From CALCZU01 sp964396165 (GTDB taxonomy: Bacteria > Bdellovibrionota > FAC87 > UBA2466), in assembly GCA_964396165.1 (NCBI GenBank), contig CAYNEF010000055.1, forward strand, positions 1-20,503: a DNA stretch of 20,503 bases. The letters are read 5' to 3'. Under the pieces are notes generated by a model. It worked only from the letters and a program-made list of their open reading frames with translations. It did not search any database and was not told the origin of the DNA. Below, in pieces: positions 1 to 7,918 of the stretch (the stretch's first letter is position 1; the number at the start of each line of letters is the position of its first letter). The translations under genes and the position numbers were made by a program.

Positions 1-2393
1 CTATGATTGGAAGTACCGCGATCACGCTAACAGGTACTGGCTTTTTAGCTGGCGCCACCGTTTTAATTGGTGGCAACGCCTGTACTGGAGTCACGGTAAA
101 TTCTGATACCTCTATTTCTTGCACGACTCCCGCACATGCTATCGGTGCAGTAGACGTGATAGTAACAAACACAGACACACAATCTGGAACGGGAACAAAT
201 GCATTTACTTTTTACGATGCTACCGCACCCACTGCTGCAGCTTTTGGTAGTACGACAAGTATTGGGTACACAGGTTTTACCTTAAATTGGAATGCCGCCA
301 GCGATAATTTAACTACTGTAAACAATCTTCAATATCTTGTATGCACAGCAGCGGCGGCGGTAACAGTAAGTACAGTCAATGGTTGTCTGGGCGCGACAGT
401 CGCAATGAATTGGACTGCAAACACAACCACATTTGCTGTCACCGGAAAAACACACTCGACTGATTATTATTACAATGTACTGGTAAAAGATGAAGCAGGA
501 AATTACGCTCTGTATGGAGGAGTTACACAGAGAACTCTCAACGCTTTTATTTCGAGTTGGAAGACAGACAATGCCGGAACTTCCACTAATACACAGGTGA
601 CATTACCTTTAGAATCCTCAGGCACTTATAATTTCACGGTGGATTGGGGGGACAGCTCTACAAGTACTATCACTACATGGAATGCTGCTGCGACAACTCA
701 TACTTATTCGTCCAGCGGTACCTACTCAATCTCAATTACAGGAACTATCACCGGTTTTAGATTCAACGATGGTGGGGACAAATTAAAAATTCTAAATATC
801 AGCCAGTGGGGACCTTTACGACTGGGAAGTAGCAACGCATTTTTTTATGGTGCTAGTAATCTCACTATAACCGCCACAGATGTTTTAGATCTCACTGGCA
901 CCACTATTATGAGTTTCACTTTTAAAAACTGTAGTTCACTTACGACTGTTCCGAGCATGAATAGCTGGGACATGAGCAGTATAACAGACCTGTATGGTAT
1001 GTTCTGGGGAGCAACTTCTTTTAACCAAAATATTGGTAGTTGGAATACGTCTGCAGTCACTACCATGGGCTTCATGTTTGTTAGTGCAGCGGTTTTTAAT
1101 CAAAATATCGGCAGTTGGAATACCGCAAATGTTTTGTCTATGGGAAGCATGTTTTATGACGCATCTTCTTTTAATCAAAATATCGGCAGTTGGAATACTA
1201 CTAAATTAAATTACACGGCTTACATGTTCAAAGGTGCCTCGGCTTTTAACCAAAACATAGGAGGCTGGGATATGAGTCATGTAACAGATATGTACGGTAT
1301 GTTCTGGGGTGCATCGTCTTTTAACCAGAACATTGGTAGTTGGAATACATCTGCAGCCACTACCATGGCCTTGATGTTTGATGGTGCAGCGGCTTTTAAT
1401 CAAAATATAGGCACTTGGAACACTGCAAATGTCACAGCAATGAACGATATGTTTCATGGTGCCACGGCTTTTAACCAAAACATTGGAGCGTGGGATACTT
1501 CTAAAGTAACTAATATGAGCAGTGTGTTTCAAAGCGCCACCGCTTTTAATCAAAATATCTCAGCTTGGAATACTGCCAATGTAACTAGTATGCGCTGGAT
1601 GTTTGCTGCGGCTACAGCTTTTAACCAAGACATAGGGAGTTGGAATACTATAAAGGTCACATTAATGGACAGTATGTTTCATGGCGCCTCAGCCTTTAAT
1701 CAAAATATTGGCGGGTGGAACACGGCAAATGTCACAGCAATGAGCGATATGTTTAATAGTGCTACGGTGTTCAACCAAAACATCGGAAGTTGGGATACTT
1801 CTAAAGTTACTAACATGGCCTACATGTTTGCCAGCGCTACTGCGTTTAACCAAAATATTGGTGGTTGGGTGACTACAAATGTTACCGCCATGAACGACAT
1901 GTTTTCGCACGCCACAAATTTCAATCAAAATATCGGAAGCTGGAACACGTCTAAAGTCACCAACATGGGAGGAATGTTTGATACCGCCACTGCGTTTAAC
2001 CAAAATATTTCGGCTTGGGATACCTCTAAGGTAACGGGAATGTACTCAATGTTTTATGCGGCCAACTCTTTTAATCAAAACATTTCGACTTGGGACACCT
2101 CTAAAGTTACGCGTATGGAAAATATGTTTGCTTACGCTACAGCATTTAACCAAGATCTGTCTGCGTGGAATGTTGCTCTTGTTACCAATATGACGTACAT
2201 GTTCTATGGCATCACACTTTCTACTGCGAACTATAATGCTTTACTTATTGCGTGGGATGCGCAAGTTCTTCAGCCGAATATTTCTTTTTCTGGTGGGAAT
2301 TCAAAATATAGCTCTGGTACTGCCGCAGAGACAGCTCGTAGCCATATGATCAGCAGTGATACTTGGACCATTACTGACGGCGGGGGAATCTAG
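1..2393 (+). CDS. BspA/DUF285-repeat surface protein with TIG and FN3-like modules (5' end cut by window)
   Basis: The reading frame is open at the left edge, and the first visible residues already lie inside an IPT/TIG domain, so the true start is upstream. Counting the codon at 3-5 as residue 1: about 1-68 is TIG-like (ITLTGTGF, then VNSDTSISCTTP); about 70-178 is fibronectin-III-like (FTLNWNAASDN, YYYNVLVKDEAGN); about 180-265 is PKD-like (FTVDWGDSSTST, HTYSSSGTYSI). From about 290 a BspA/DUF285 repeat array begins, with 16 consecutive units opening FNQ(N/D)(I/L) followed by a W-N/D-T-x-x-V-T-x-M-x-x-MF core. The protein ends with the WTITDGG tail seen in DUF285 proteins. Family knowledge: such proteins are secreted or cell-surface, often adhesive. 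The ligand cannot be read here and any attachment role is inference. Its neighbour DUF1415 starts 58 bp on and is probably unrelated. Confidence 0.9.
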   Translation, partial: MIGSTAITLTGTGFLAGATVLIGGNACTGVTVNSDTSISCTTPAHAIGAVDVIVTNTDTQSGTGTNAFTFYDATAPTAAAFGSTTSIGYTGFTLNWNAASDNLTTVNNLQYLVCTAAAAVTVSTVNGCLGATVAMNWTANTTTFAVTGKTHSTDYYYNVLVKDEAGNYALYGGVTQRTLNAFISSWKTDNAGTSTNTQVTLPLESSGTYNFTVDWGDSSTSTITTWNAAATTHTYSSSGTYSISITGTITGFRFNDGGDKLKILNISQWGPLRLGSSNAFFYGASNLTITATDVLDLTGTTIMSFTFKNCSSLTTVPSMNSWDMSSITDLYGMFWGATSFNQNIGSWNTSAVTTMGFMFVSAAVFNQNIGSWNTANVLSMGSMFYDASSFNQNIGSWNTTKLNYTAYMFKGASAFNQNIGGWDMSHVTDMYGMFWGASSFNQNIGSWNTSAATTMALMFDGAAAFNQNIGTWNTANVTAMNDMFHGATAFNQNIGAWDTSKVTNMSSVFQSATAFNQNISAWNTANVTSMRWMFAAATAFNQDIGSWNTIKVTLMDSMFHGASAFNQNIGGWNTANVTAMSDMFNSATVFNQNIGSWDTSKVTNMAYMFASATAFNQNIGGWVTTNVTAMNDMFSHATNFNQNIGSWNTSKVTNMGGMFDTATAFNQNISAWDTSKVTGMYSMFYAANSFNQNISTWDTSKVTRMENMFAYATAFNQDLSAWNVALVTNMTYMFYGITLSTANYNALLIAWDAQVLQPNISFSGGNSKYSSGTAAETARSHMISSDTWTITDGGGI
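1020..2219 (+). repeat. 16 tandem 75-bp coding repeats (25-residue DUF285 units)
   Basis: Sixteen in-frame units of exactly 75 bp run without insertion or deletion: the FNQ phenylalanine codon falls at 1020 in the first unit and at 2145 in the sixteenth, which is 15 x 75. Consensus per unit is FNQNIGSWNTxxVTxM plus about nine variable residues containing MF. Units four apart resemble each other more than neighbours do. For example DLYGMFWGATSFNQ just before unit 1 matches DMYGMFWGASSFNQ just before unit 5, and units 6-7 match 10-11 (NTANVTAM then SKVTNM). This suggests past duplication in blocks of about 300 bp. Long antisense open frames across this stretch are by-products of the repeat. Confidence 0.93.
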
Positions 2394-2451
2394 ATTTTCC
2401 TCATTTGTGTTTGCCTTTGCTAATACTGATCAAAAGACATAGGGTAGTACA

Positions 2452-3003
2452 ATGATAAATCAAACCAGAGCGTGGGTAGAGACAATGGTGATTGGACTCG
2501 ATCTTTGCCCCTTTGCGAAGAAGGTTTTTAACGCAGATACAATTAGATACCGCGTTTCTGAGGCGACTACTAAAGACGATTTATTAAATGATTTAAGAGC
2601 AGAATTGCAGCTTTTACTCTCCAGCGAACGCACTAAAATTGAAACCACGCTTGTTATCATTCCACACCTGTTTAAAGATTTTCTTGAATTCAACGACTTT
2701 ATCGATGTTGCAGACAAATTGATCGGCACTTCAGGCAATAGAGGTGTTATTCAAATCGCAAGTTTTCACCCTAAATACCAGTTTGAAGGGACGACAGAAG
2801 ATTCTCCCGAAAATTATACAAACCGCTCTCCTTTTCCGATGCTGCATCTTTTACGAGAGCAAAGCATCAGCGAAGTGGCCGAAAGCCGTGCCGATTTGCT
2901 CGCCATTCCTGATCGAAATATTAAATTATTAAAAGAAATGGGCACAAAAAAAATCCTCGAATTATTGGCAAAAGCCAAAGCTTCCAGCGAAGACTATTTT
3001 TAA
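2452..3003 (+). CDS. DUF1415 family protein
   Basis: A 183-residue soluble protein of the DUF1415 family. Recognisable segments are RAWVETMVIGLDLCPFAKKV at about residues 6-25, TTLVIIPHLFKDFLEFNDF in the middle, and SFHPKYQFEGT followed by NRSPFPMLHLLRE. The conserved cysteine of LCPF and the H/D/N-rich central motif look like an active or metal site, but the family's function is unknown to me. The ATG at 2452 has a plausible Shine-Dalgarno AGGG about 7 bp upstream and gives the full family length. The stop lies 19 bp from the end of the convergent glycosyltransferase. No signal peptide or membrane segment is visible. Confidence 0.88.
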   Translation: MINQTRAWVETMVIGLDLCPFAKKVFNADTIRYRVSEATTKDDLLNDLRAELQLLLSSERTKIETTLVIIPHLFKDFLEFNDFIDVADKLIGTSGNRGVIQIASFHPKYQFEGTTEDSPENYTNRSPFPMLHLLREQSISEVAESRADLLAIPDRNIKLLKEMGTKKILELLAKAKASSEDYF

Positions 3004-3022
3004 AAGGTTAAAAGGTACCAAT

Positions 3023-4207
3023 CTACTTTTCGGCCGAAAAGGTAGCGGGTGCGGACTGTTCCACATCCAGAATTACTGATTGTGCATTTTTCGATGCGTG
3101 TTCTTCCCACAGTTTGGTCACTGTAGCTAAAAATTCTGTTTGGAATTTGTTTTTTGAAAAACGTTCTGCTTGCTTTCTGCAAACGTCTACAGAGAAAGAA
3201 AGTTTTTCGAAACGCTCGATGGCATCCACGAGAGATTCCACCGAAGGCTCTCTAAAGAATACGCCTGTTTTGTTTTCGATGACCGTTTCAAGCGCTCCGC
3301 CACGTGCGTATGCAATCACCGGTCTGCCGCTTGCCATTGCTTCAAGGGGAGAAATGCCGAAGTCGTCTTCTCCGGTAAAAAGAAGCGCTTTGCATCCAGA
3401 ATAAAGATCTGCCAACTCTTCAAAAGAAATTTTTCCTACAAATTTTGTATTAAGCCCGGCAAGTTGTTCCAACTGCGCTTTTTCTTGTCCTTCTCCAACG
3501 ATGATCAGTTTCTTGCCCATTTTTTCGCAAGCTTTAATAGCGAGATCCAGACGTTTGTTTGGTGCAAACGCAGAAACGGTTAAAAAATAGTCTCCTTGTT
3601 CACCATGAATAGGTTTAAAAAAATCCAAATCTACATACGGAGTGATTACGGAAGCTTCACGGCCATAATAATTTTTAATGCGAGATTTCACCCAATTTGA
3701 AATCGCAATGAAGTGAGAAACGCGGGAAGCAGAATTTACGTCCCACATTCTTAAGTAATGCAAAAAAGGCTGAACGAGCACTTTTTTCCAACCCGAGAAA
3801 TAGTCACTGGCTTTATCCCAAGCGTAGCGCATCGGTGTATAGCAATAACAAATATGCAAAGCGTGAGGCGAGGGTATTACCCCTTTTGCAACACAGTGGC
3901 TGGAAGAAATTACCAAATCAAATTTAGACAAATCAAAACTTTCAATCGCCATGGGAAAAAGTGGCAGCATTTCGCGGTATATTTTTGTTTTGCCTGGAAT
4001 TTTATTTAAAAAAGAAGCATGAATCGTGTGTGCTTCAATGCGCGGGGAAACTTTTGCCTGATTATAAAATAACGTAAATATTTCGGCTTGAGGAAAGGCC
4101 TCTAGCATGACTTCAAGCATGCGCTCGCCACCACGATACCCGACAAGCCAGTCGTGAATAAAAGCAACTTTGAGTTCAGATAAATTCTTAGTAGGCATGT
4201 CTATCAT
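3023..4207 (-). CDS. Family 4 glycosyltransferase (WbaZ-like), polysaccharide assembly
   Basis: A 394-residue GT-B glycosyltransferase, predicted to transfer a sugar from a nucleotide donor onto a lipid-linked glycan at the inner face of the cytoplasmic membrane. The N-terminal acceptor domain opens with KVAFIHDWLVGYRGGERML (residues 13-31). The C-terminal donor domain carries NKRLDLAIKACEKMGKKLII and EDDFGISPLEAMASGRPVIA (280-299). Close family members usually have Glu before DFGI as the first residue of the EX7E motif; here that position is Asp281, with Glu280 in front. The start at 4207 has AAAGGG four bases upstream and overlaps the upstream sugar transferase by 20 bp, so translational coupling is likely; Met4 (4198) is the alternative start. 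Donor and acceptor sugars cannot be told from sequence. The mannosyltransferase-like flavour is only a guess. Confidence 0.88.
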   Translation of the reverse strand: MIDMPTKNLSELKVAFIHDWLVGYRGGERMLEVMLEAFPQAEIFTLFYNQAKVSPRIEAHTIHASFLNKIPGKTKIYREMLPLFPMAIESFDLSKFDLVISSSHCVAKGVIPSPHALHICYCYTPMRYAWDKASDYFSGWKKVLVQPFLHYLRMWDVNSASRVSHFIAISNWVKSRIKNYYGREASVITPYVDLDFFKPIHGEQGDYFLTVSAFAPNKRLDLAIKACEKMGKKLIIVGEGQEKAQLEQLAGLNTKFVGKISFEELADLYSGCKALLFTGEDDFGISPLEAMASGRPVIAYARGGALETVIENKTGVFFREPSVESLVDAIERFEKLSFSVDVCRKQAERFSKNKFQTEFLATVTKLWEEHASKNAQSVILDVEQSAPATFSAEK

Positions 4208-5588
4208 TAAACCCTTTAAAAAGTGTCAGCACAAGAATCTTGATGTCAAAGTAATGTGACCAGTGCCCAATGTAGAACAAGTCATGCTTGATGCGCTCGT
4301 CAATCGAGGTGTTCCCCCGCCAGCCGTTAATCTGTGCCCAACCGGTAATTCCCGATTTCATTTTATGGCGCAACATATACTTCGGCACTTCATCACGGAA
4401 TTGATTTACGAAAACCGGGCGCTCCGGACGCGGCCCGACGAGACTCATGTCTCCTTTTAATACGTTAAAAAATTGGGGAATTTCATCGAGACTAGTTTTT
4501 CTTAAAATTCTGCCAATCGGCGTAACACGTGGATCGCCTTCTACCGCCCAGACTGCGCCACTTGTTTTTTCAGCATCCGTACGCATCGAGCGGAATTTAT
4601 AACAGGGAAAAATTTTGCCATCGGCACCCATACGAGTCTGTGAATAAAAAACAGGACCACGTGAAGTAAGTTTTATCACCAGAGCGATTGCAAGATAGAG
4701 CGGAGAGAAAAGAGTAAGGACCGTGAAAGAAACCGCAATGTCTAATGCACGTTTTAAAAAACGATCCGTTGCACCAAGCGGTTGTTGGTTAAAGACGAGA
4801 AAGGGAATTCCACATTCTTGATCCGACAGGTAGGTAAACGTACTGTATTTACCAAAGTCTGGCAGTACTTTTACCGTTACCATTTCATTGGAAAGTGTTT
4901 CAAGAACTTCATTATAATTTCCTGGATTATCCGTCGGGTATGACAGCACGACCACATCGACCGGATTTTTGCGCACAAACTCACGCACTCGCGTTGCATC
5001 TCCGACGAATGAAATTTCTGGTAACTCTGCTTTGGAATCGTCAGGACCAATTCTTCCAATCCAGTCTACCGGGTAGGGATTTCTGGTTTTAATTTGATTT
5101 ACGTACATGGAAAGAATTTCGCCCCGACCAATCAGCAAAATGCGCACACTTCTGACTAGTACCCTCTCTATCGTTAGCCAGACAAAGTGCATTGCGATTC
5201 TTTCCAAGGAAAGACCTAAGATCGCGACCAAGGGAAAGAGCCCCAAAAAGACGCGAGAAAAGTGTACGGCGTCTAAAAAATAGAGTGTTGAAATAAAAAC
5301 AAGCGTTCCTAAAACAGAACCCTGAACGATTTTCTTTAAAGAGCGAAAGCCTAAGTTTACGCGGTCTTTTCTATAAGCTCCCACAACGTGAAACATCGCG
5401 CAAAAAACGAGCATCAACGGAAAAGTAGCTTTTGAATAAACTGAAAACTCTGGAATGCCTTTCTGGATGGGCAATAGCTGGCTTTGAAAGCGTAAATACC
5501 AAGAGAGTTGCCACAAGGCAGCAATCGTAAAAACGTCTGCAAGTTTAAGAAGTAAGACGTATAAAAAGAGGGCCTGACCGTATTCCAT
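4188..5588 (-). CDS. Polyprenyl-phosphate sugar phosphotransferase (WcaJ type)
   Basis: A 466-residue polytopic protein expected to start envelope or exopolysaccharide synthesis by moving a hexose-1-phosphate onto undecaprenyl phosphate. The N-terminal third has about four hydrophobic segments. A Rossmann-like CoA-binding_3 region follows (RILLIGRGEILSMYV, then DVVVLSYPTD). One more hydrophobic hairpin (LDIAVSFTVLTLFSPLYLAI) precedes the catalytic bacterial sugar transferase domain, with YKFRSMRTDAE, TSLDEIPQFFNVLKGDMSLV, GPRPERP and SGITGWAQINGWRG. The tail FKGFNDRHAY resembles WcaJ, the glucose-1-phosphate enzyme, but specificity is inferred. No alternative start exists before an in-frame stop upstream of 5588, and the ribosome site is weak. 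It forms an operon with the overlapping glycosyltransferase; no flippase, polymerase or export genes are adjacent. Confidence 0.92.
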   Translation of the reverse strand: MEYGQALFLYVLLLKLADVFTIAALWQLSWYLRFQSQLLPIQKGIPEFSVYSKATFPLMLVFCAMFHVVGAYRKDRVNLGFRSLKKIVQGSVLGTLVFISTLYFLDAVHFSRVFLGLFPLVAILGLSLERIAMHFVWLTIERVLVRSVRILLIGRGEILSMYVNQIKTRNPYPVDWIGRIGPDDSKAELPEISFVGDATRVREFVRKNPVDVVVLSYPTDNPGNYNEVLETLSNEMVTVKVLPDFGKYSTFTYLSDQECGIPFLVFNQQPLGATDRFLKRALDIAVSFTVLTLFSPLYLAIALVIKLTSRGPVFYSQTRMGADGKIFPCYKFRSMRTDAEKTSGAVWAVEGDPRVTPIGRILRKTSLDEIPQFFNVLKGDMSLVGPRPERPVFVNQFRDEVPKYMLRHKMKSGITGWAQINGWRGNTSIDERIKHDLFYIGHWSHYFDIKILVLTLFKGFNDRHAY

Positions 5589-5640
5589 GGTTATTTTGCA
5601 TCTTAATCAGGCGATTCTAAAGCTCAACCTATTTATTGCT

Positions 5641-5668
5641 TTGAGAATTTAATCAAAAACCTTATAAT
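5641..5668 (+). promoter_or_regulatory. Sigma-70-type promoter of the IHF/HU-like gene
   Basis: TTGAGA at 5641-5646 and a perfect TATAAT at 5663-5668 are separated by 16 bp. They lie about 54 bp before the GTG start at 5722, in the 133-bp gap between the divergent sugar transferase and this gene. A start near 5675 would leave a leader of about 45 nt ending in a strong AGGGAGG ribosome site at 5711-5717. This is read from consensus match only. Confidence 0.7.
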
Positions 5669-5721
5669 AATAAAGTACTTAGAGTCGTGGATAACACTAA
5701 CGAGTCTTTTAGGGAGGACCC

Positions 5722-5997
5722 GTGACGAAATCAGAACTAATTGAAAATATTGCGCGTAAAGCCAACCTCACCAAAAAGAAGGCTGAAGAGCTGGTAAATA
5801 CCATCTTTGACTCCTTTTTTATGGCGATGGTCAAAGGGGATCGTATTGAAATCCGCGGGTTTGGGTCGTGGTTTGTAAAAAGTTACAAATCCTATGTCGG
5901 CAGAAATCCTAAAACAGGCGCTGATGTTTTTGTTCCCGAAAAGAAATTACCCTTCTTCAAAGTGGGTAAAGAGTTGAAAAAACGTATCGACTCCTAA
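5722..5997 (+). CDS. IHF-beta/HU-like nucleoid DNA-binding protein
   Basis: A 91-residue HU/IHF-family protein that bends DNA as a dimer and helps organise the nucleoid. The N-terminus MTKSELIE and the beta-arm approach KGDRIEIRGFGSW resemble IHF beta more than HU. GRNPKTG carries the conserved proline that intercalates into DNA, and FFKVGKELKKRI is the usual C-terminal helix. The start is GTG, chosen because AGGGAGG lies four bases upstream and the length then matches the family exactly. The gene stands alone with its own promoter and a terminator 28 bp after the stop, so it is monocistronic. Whether the partner is IHF alpha or the protein is a homodimer cannot be told here. Confidence 0.95.
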   Translation: MTKSELIENIARKANLTKKKAEELVNTIFDSFFMAMVKGDRIEIRGFGSWFVKSYKSYVGRNPKTGADVFVPEKKLPFFKVGKELKKRIDS

Positions 5998-6012
5998 GTA
6001 CTAAAAAAAATT

Positions 6013-6066
6013 TTGATAAAAAAAAGCCCGGAAAGCTTCTTAGCTTCCCGGGCTTTTTCGTTTTTT
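6013..6066. terminator. Bidirectional Rho-independent terminator
   Basis: A 12-bp stem with one A-C mismatch (arms 6025-6036 and 6043-6054, starting AGCCCGG and ending CCGGGCT) encloses a TTCTTA loop. It is followed by TTTT, CG and a six-T run. On the other side an A-rich run (6018-6025) supplies U residues for minus-strand transcripts. It sits between the convergent ends of the IHF-like gene and the Urate_ox_N gene and can serve both. Confidence 0.9.
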
Positions 6067-6072
6067 GAAATA

Positions 6073-6693
6073 TTAAATGTCAGTACCGACTTTAGGAGAC
6101 ATTTTAATAAGTCCCCAGATCATCAGTAAGCTGAACGCTACTACCACAATCAATGTCGTTGCATTGATAGAGGGGTAGTTATTCGGCGCAATCATTCCGA
6201 AAAGCATCGGACCAGACAAAAATGTATTGGTACGAGACGCAAGAAGTGCGCGCTTAGCAAGTGCAGCTGCTTCTGGCGGAGTTGTTCCGGCTTTCATCCA
6301 GGTGATGATTTGTTTTTGCGCAGGCCAAATAATGAACCAAACGTTAAACCACATGATGGTACCTAATGTTCCACCGAACAAAATCCACATTGCACGATGA
6401 GTCATTCCACCTTCGGGATCAAACATGAGTGCCCAATTGCCGTGTCCGTACTTCACAAGAAGCAAAGTCCAACCAGCCAGGAAAGTGATCATTGCGCCCC
6501 AACGAAACCACCAAAGTGCGCGAGGTAACAAAAGCGGGTTTACTTGTGGCTTGATGTCTTTGTTTAATACCGCCTGAAACGGGACGTTTACGAAGTTAAA
6601 AAAGTACAAATGCCCAATCCAGGTAATCCCTGCCATGATGTGAATCCATCTCAGCAAGAAAATAAAATTATCGTGAAAATCACTAATTGCCAT
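6073..6693 (-). CDS. Urate_ox_N (PuuD N-domain) family membrane protein, stand-alone
   Basis: A 206-residue integral membrane protein with about five hydrophobic segments (near residues 10-32, 60-80, 100-122, 152-170 and 175-197). It matches the membrane half of PuuD-type urate hydroxylase: RWIHIMAGITWIGHLYFFN, WWFRWGAM, and GTIMWFNVWFIIWPAQKQII. Histidines 18, 28, 84 and 99 lie in or beside membrane segments, as expected for a haem-binding bundle. Full PuuD proteins carry an additional C-terminal cytochrome c domain, which is absent here, and no purine-degradation genes are nearby, so urate oxidation is not supported; a redox role in the membrane is a guess. The frame continues upstream to 6879, but the ATG at 6693 is preceded by AGAGGAGG seven bases away and the extra N-terminus looks non-protein-like. 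Confidence 0.85.
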   Translation of the reverse strand: MAISDFHDNFIFLLRWIHIMAGITWIGHLYFFNFVNVPFQAVLNKDIKPQVNPLLLPRALWWFRWGAMITFLAGWTLLLVKYGHGNWALMFDPEGGMTHRAMWILFGGTLGTIMWFNVWFIIWPAQKQIITWMKAGTTPPEAAALAKRALLASRTNTFLSGPMLFGMIAPNNYPSINATTLIVVVAFSLLMIWGLIKMSPKVGTDI

Positions 6694-6784
6694 AACGTGG
6701 CCTCCTCTTAAGTTGTTAAAACTGCCAGATTTCACCATTAAAATGGCTGTGCGGCAAGGCCTAACCCCTGCTATTGTAGTTTTT

Positions 6785-7057
6785 ATGTCGGAACAACAAT
6801 GGGTAGAGGTCCCCACAAGCGAAATTCCAAAAGATACTTTGGTTGAACTCGTGCAATCTTTTGTCTTACGAGAAGGCACAGACTATGGCTCTCAAGAAGC
6901 ATCGATGGAATCGAAAATAAAAGCGGTAATGACTCAACTAGAGCGCGGCACTTCTCTCGTTGTATTTGATGTAGAAACGGAAAGTTGTACGATTTTAACA
7001 AAACAAGAATTTAAACTACGCCAAAATGAACACAAAAGACTTGATCAAACTCGCTGA
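6785..7057 (+). CDS. UPF0270 (YheU-like) family protein
   Basis: A 90-residue small soluble protein of the UPF0270 family, recognised by VPTSEIPKDTLVELVQSFVL followed by REGTDYG and LVVFDVETESCTIL. The function is unknown. The frame is open back to 6713, but family members begin just before this conserved block, so the ATG at 6785 is preferred even though no good ribosome site precedes it. The C-terminus is about 15-20 residues longer than usual and its last 32 bp overlap the following DUF3820 gene in another frame. That indicates a coupled pair. Confidence 0.85.
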   Translation: MSEQQWVEVPTSEIPKDTLVELVQSFVLREGTDYGSQEASMESKIKAVMTQLERGTSLVVFDVETESCTILTKQEFKLRQNEHKRLDQTR

Positions 7058-7241
7058 GGCGCGGATGCCGTTTGGCAAATATACCAATTGGCGGCTCGTC
7101 GATTTGCCCGAGCGTTATGTCGTGTGGTTCTCGCAAAAAGGTTTCCCTAAAGGGGAATTGGGAGAACAATTAAAAGCCGTATACGAAATCAAAGTGAACG
7201 GTCTTGAGTATCTTTTTAAACCTATAATCTCGTCTAAATAG
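7026..7241 (+). CDS. DUF3820 family protein
   Basis: A 71-residue protein matching DUF3820 over almost its whole length: ARMPFGKYTNWRLVDLPERY, VVWFSQKGFPKGELGEQL and EIKVNGLEYLFKP. The family is sometimes labelled quorum-sensing-regulated virulence factor, but I know of no established biochemical activity. The start ATG lies inside the upstream UPF0270 gene (32-bp overlap) with no independent Shine-Dalgarno, so translation is probably coupled to it. No signal peptide or membrane segment is visible. Confidence 0.85.
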   Translation: MNTKDLIKLAEARMPFGKYTNWRLVDLPERYVVWFSQKGFPKGELGEQLKAVYEIKVNGLEYLFKPIISSK

Positions 7242-7314
7242 ACCGGAATATGAAGAAACAAGCACAATTCTAAGAGTGCTCATCTTTCGACCTAATTTTA
7301 CCGATTTTTACTAT

Positions 7315-7917
7315 ATGAAAACGTTTATTCTTTGCCTGCTTATTGTCCAAACGCTGTCTGCGAATGATTTAAATTTGATGGTACAAAATGAATTTCAAAT
7401 CACACAGAATGAAGCCAAAACGACTTTAAATGATGCGACTGAACGGCTCGCCTTTTTGAAAAAATTAAAAGAAAAAGCAGTTTTCGAATCAAAAAAAGTT
7501 GGCACTGCAGAATTAAACGGTAAAAATCTGATGGATAAATATGCGGCCCTTTTGCTGGCTAAGTATCACAATAAACAAGATGAGTTTGAAGCAGGCTTTG
7601 TCATTTCTGAAAAAGATCAGTTCAATATCAATAGGCTATTTCAAGGGTACCTGGCTTCTCAACCTTTAAAAGATCAAACAAGTGCGGGAGAAGCAAAAAG
7701 AATTCTGGAAATCGGATCGAAAGCACTCGAAGAAAAATCAAAAGCGCACTTGAACCCTTCAGAGAAAAACAATTCTCAACTTGAAATTTTAGAATACCAA
7801 GTGCAAAACGCAGAAGCAGTTTTGAAAAAAGCCACTAATTTAGCTGCTGCTCTGGGCATCGGTACCAAATCGGGTACTGCTCCAGTAAATTCCAGAAAAC
7901 CGGCTTCTAAAGAGTAA
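7315..7917 (+). CDS. Hypothetical exported helical protein
   Basis: A 200-residue protein of no recognised family. The ATG at 7315 is chosen because it begins a good signal peptide (MKTFILCLLIVQTLSA, probably cut before NDLN); the frame stays open upstream to 7276 but those residues are not signal-like. The mature part is rich in Lys, Glu, Ala and Leu with almost no Trp or Cys, and long stretches (about 15-75 and 140-185) look alpha-helical or coiled-coil. No ribosome site stands out. It ends 1 bp from the convergent histidine kinase stop. A periplasmic location is likely; the function is unknown. Confidence 0.7.
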   Translation: MKTFILCLLIVQTLSANDLNLMVQNEFQITQNEAKTTLNDATERLAFLKKLKEKAVFESKKVGTAELNGKNLMDKYAALLLAKYHNKQDEFEAGFVISEKDQFNINRLFQGYLASQPLKDQTSAGEAKRILEIGSKALEEKSKAHLNPSEKNNSQLEILEYQVQNAEAVLKKATNLAAALGIGTKSGTAPVNSRKPASKE

Positions 7918-7918
7918 C

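Noticed and set aside
1206..2003. Long antisense open frames under the DUF285 array
   Set aside because: They repeat with the same 75-bp period as the coding strand and are by-products of the repeat's codon pattern.
1020..2219. CRISPR-like regular repeats
   Set aside because: The 75-bp periodicity is continuous coding sequence without unique spacers, and no cas genes are near.
3023..3045. Hairpin at the convergent end of DUF1415 and the glycosyltransferase (CTACTTTTCGG with CCGAAAAGGTAG)
   Set aside because: It overlaps the last codons of the glycosyltransferase and has no T-run, so a terminator call is not supported.
6694..6879. N-terminal extension of the Urate_ox_N frame and of the UPF0270 frame across the divergent gap
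   Set aside because: Strong ribosome site at 6701-6708 and family alignment place the starts at 6693 and 6785; the extensions overlap each other and look non-coding.
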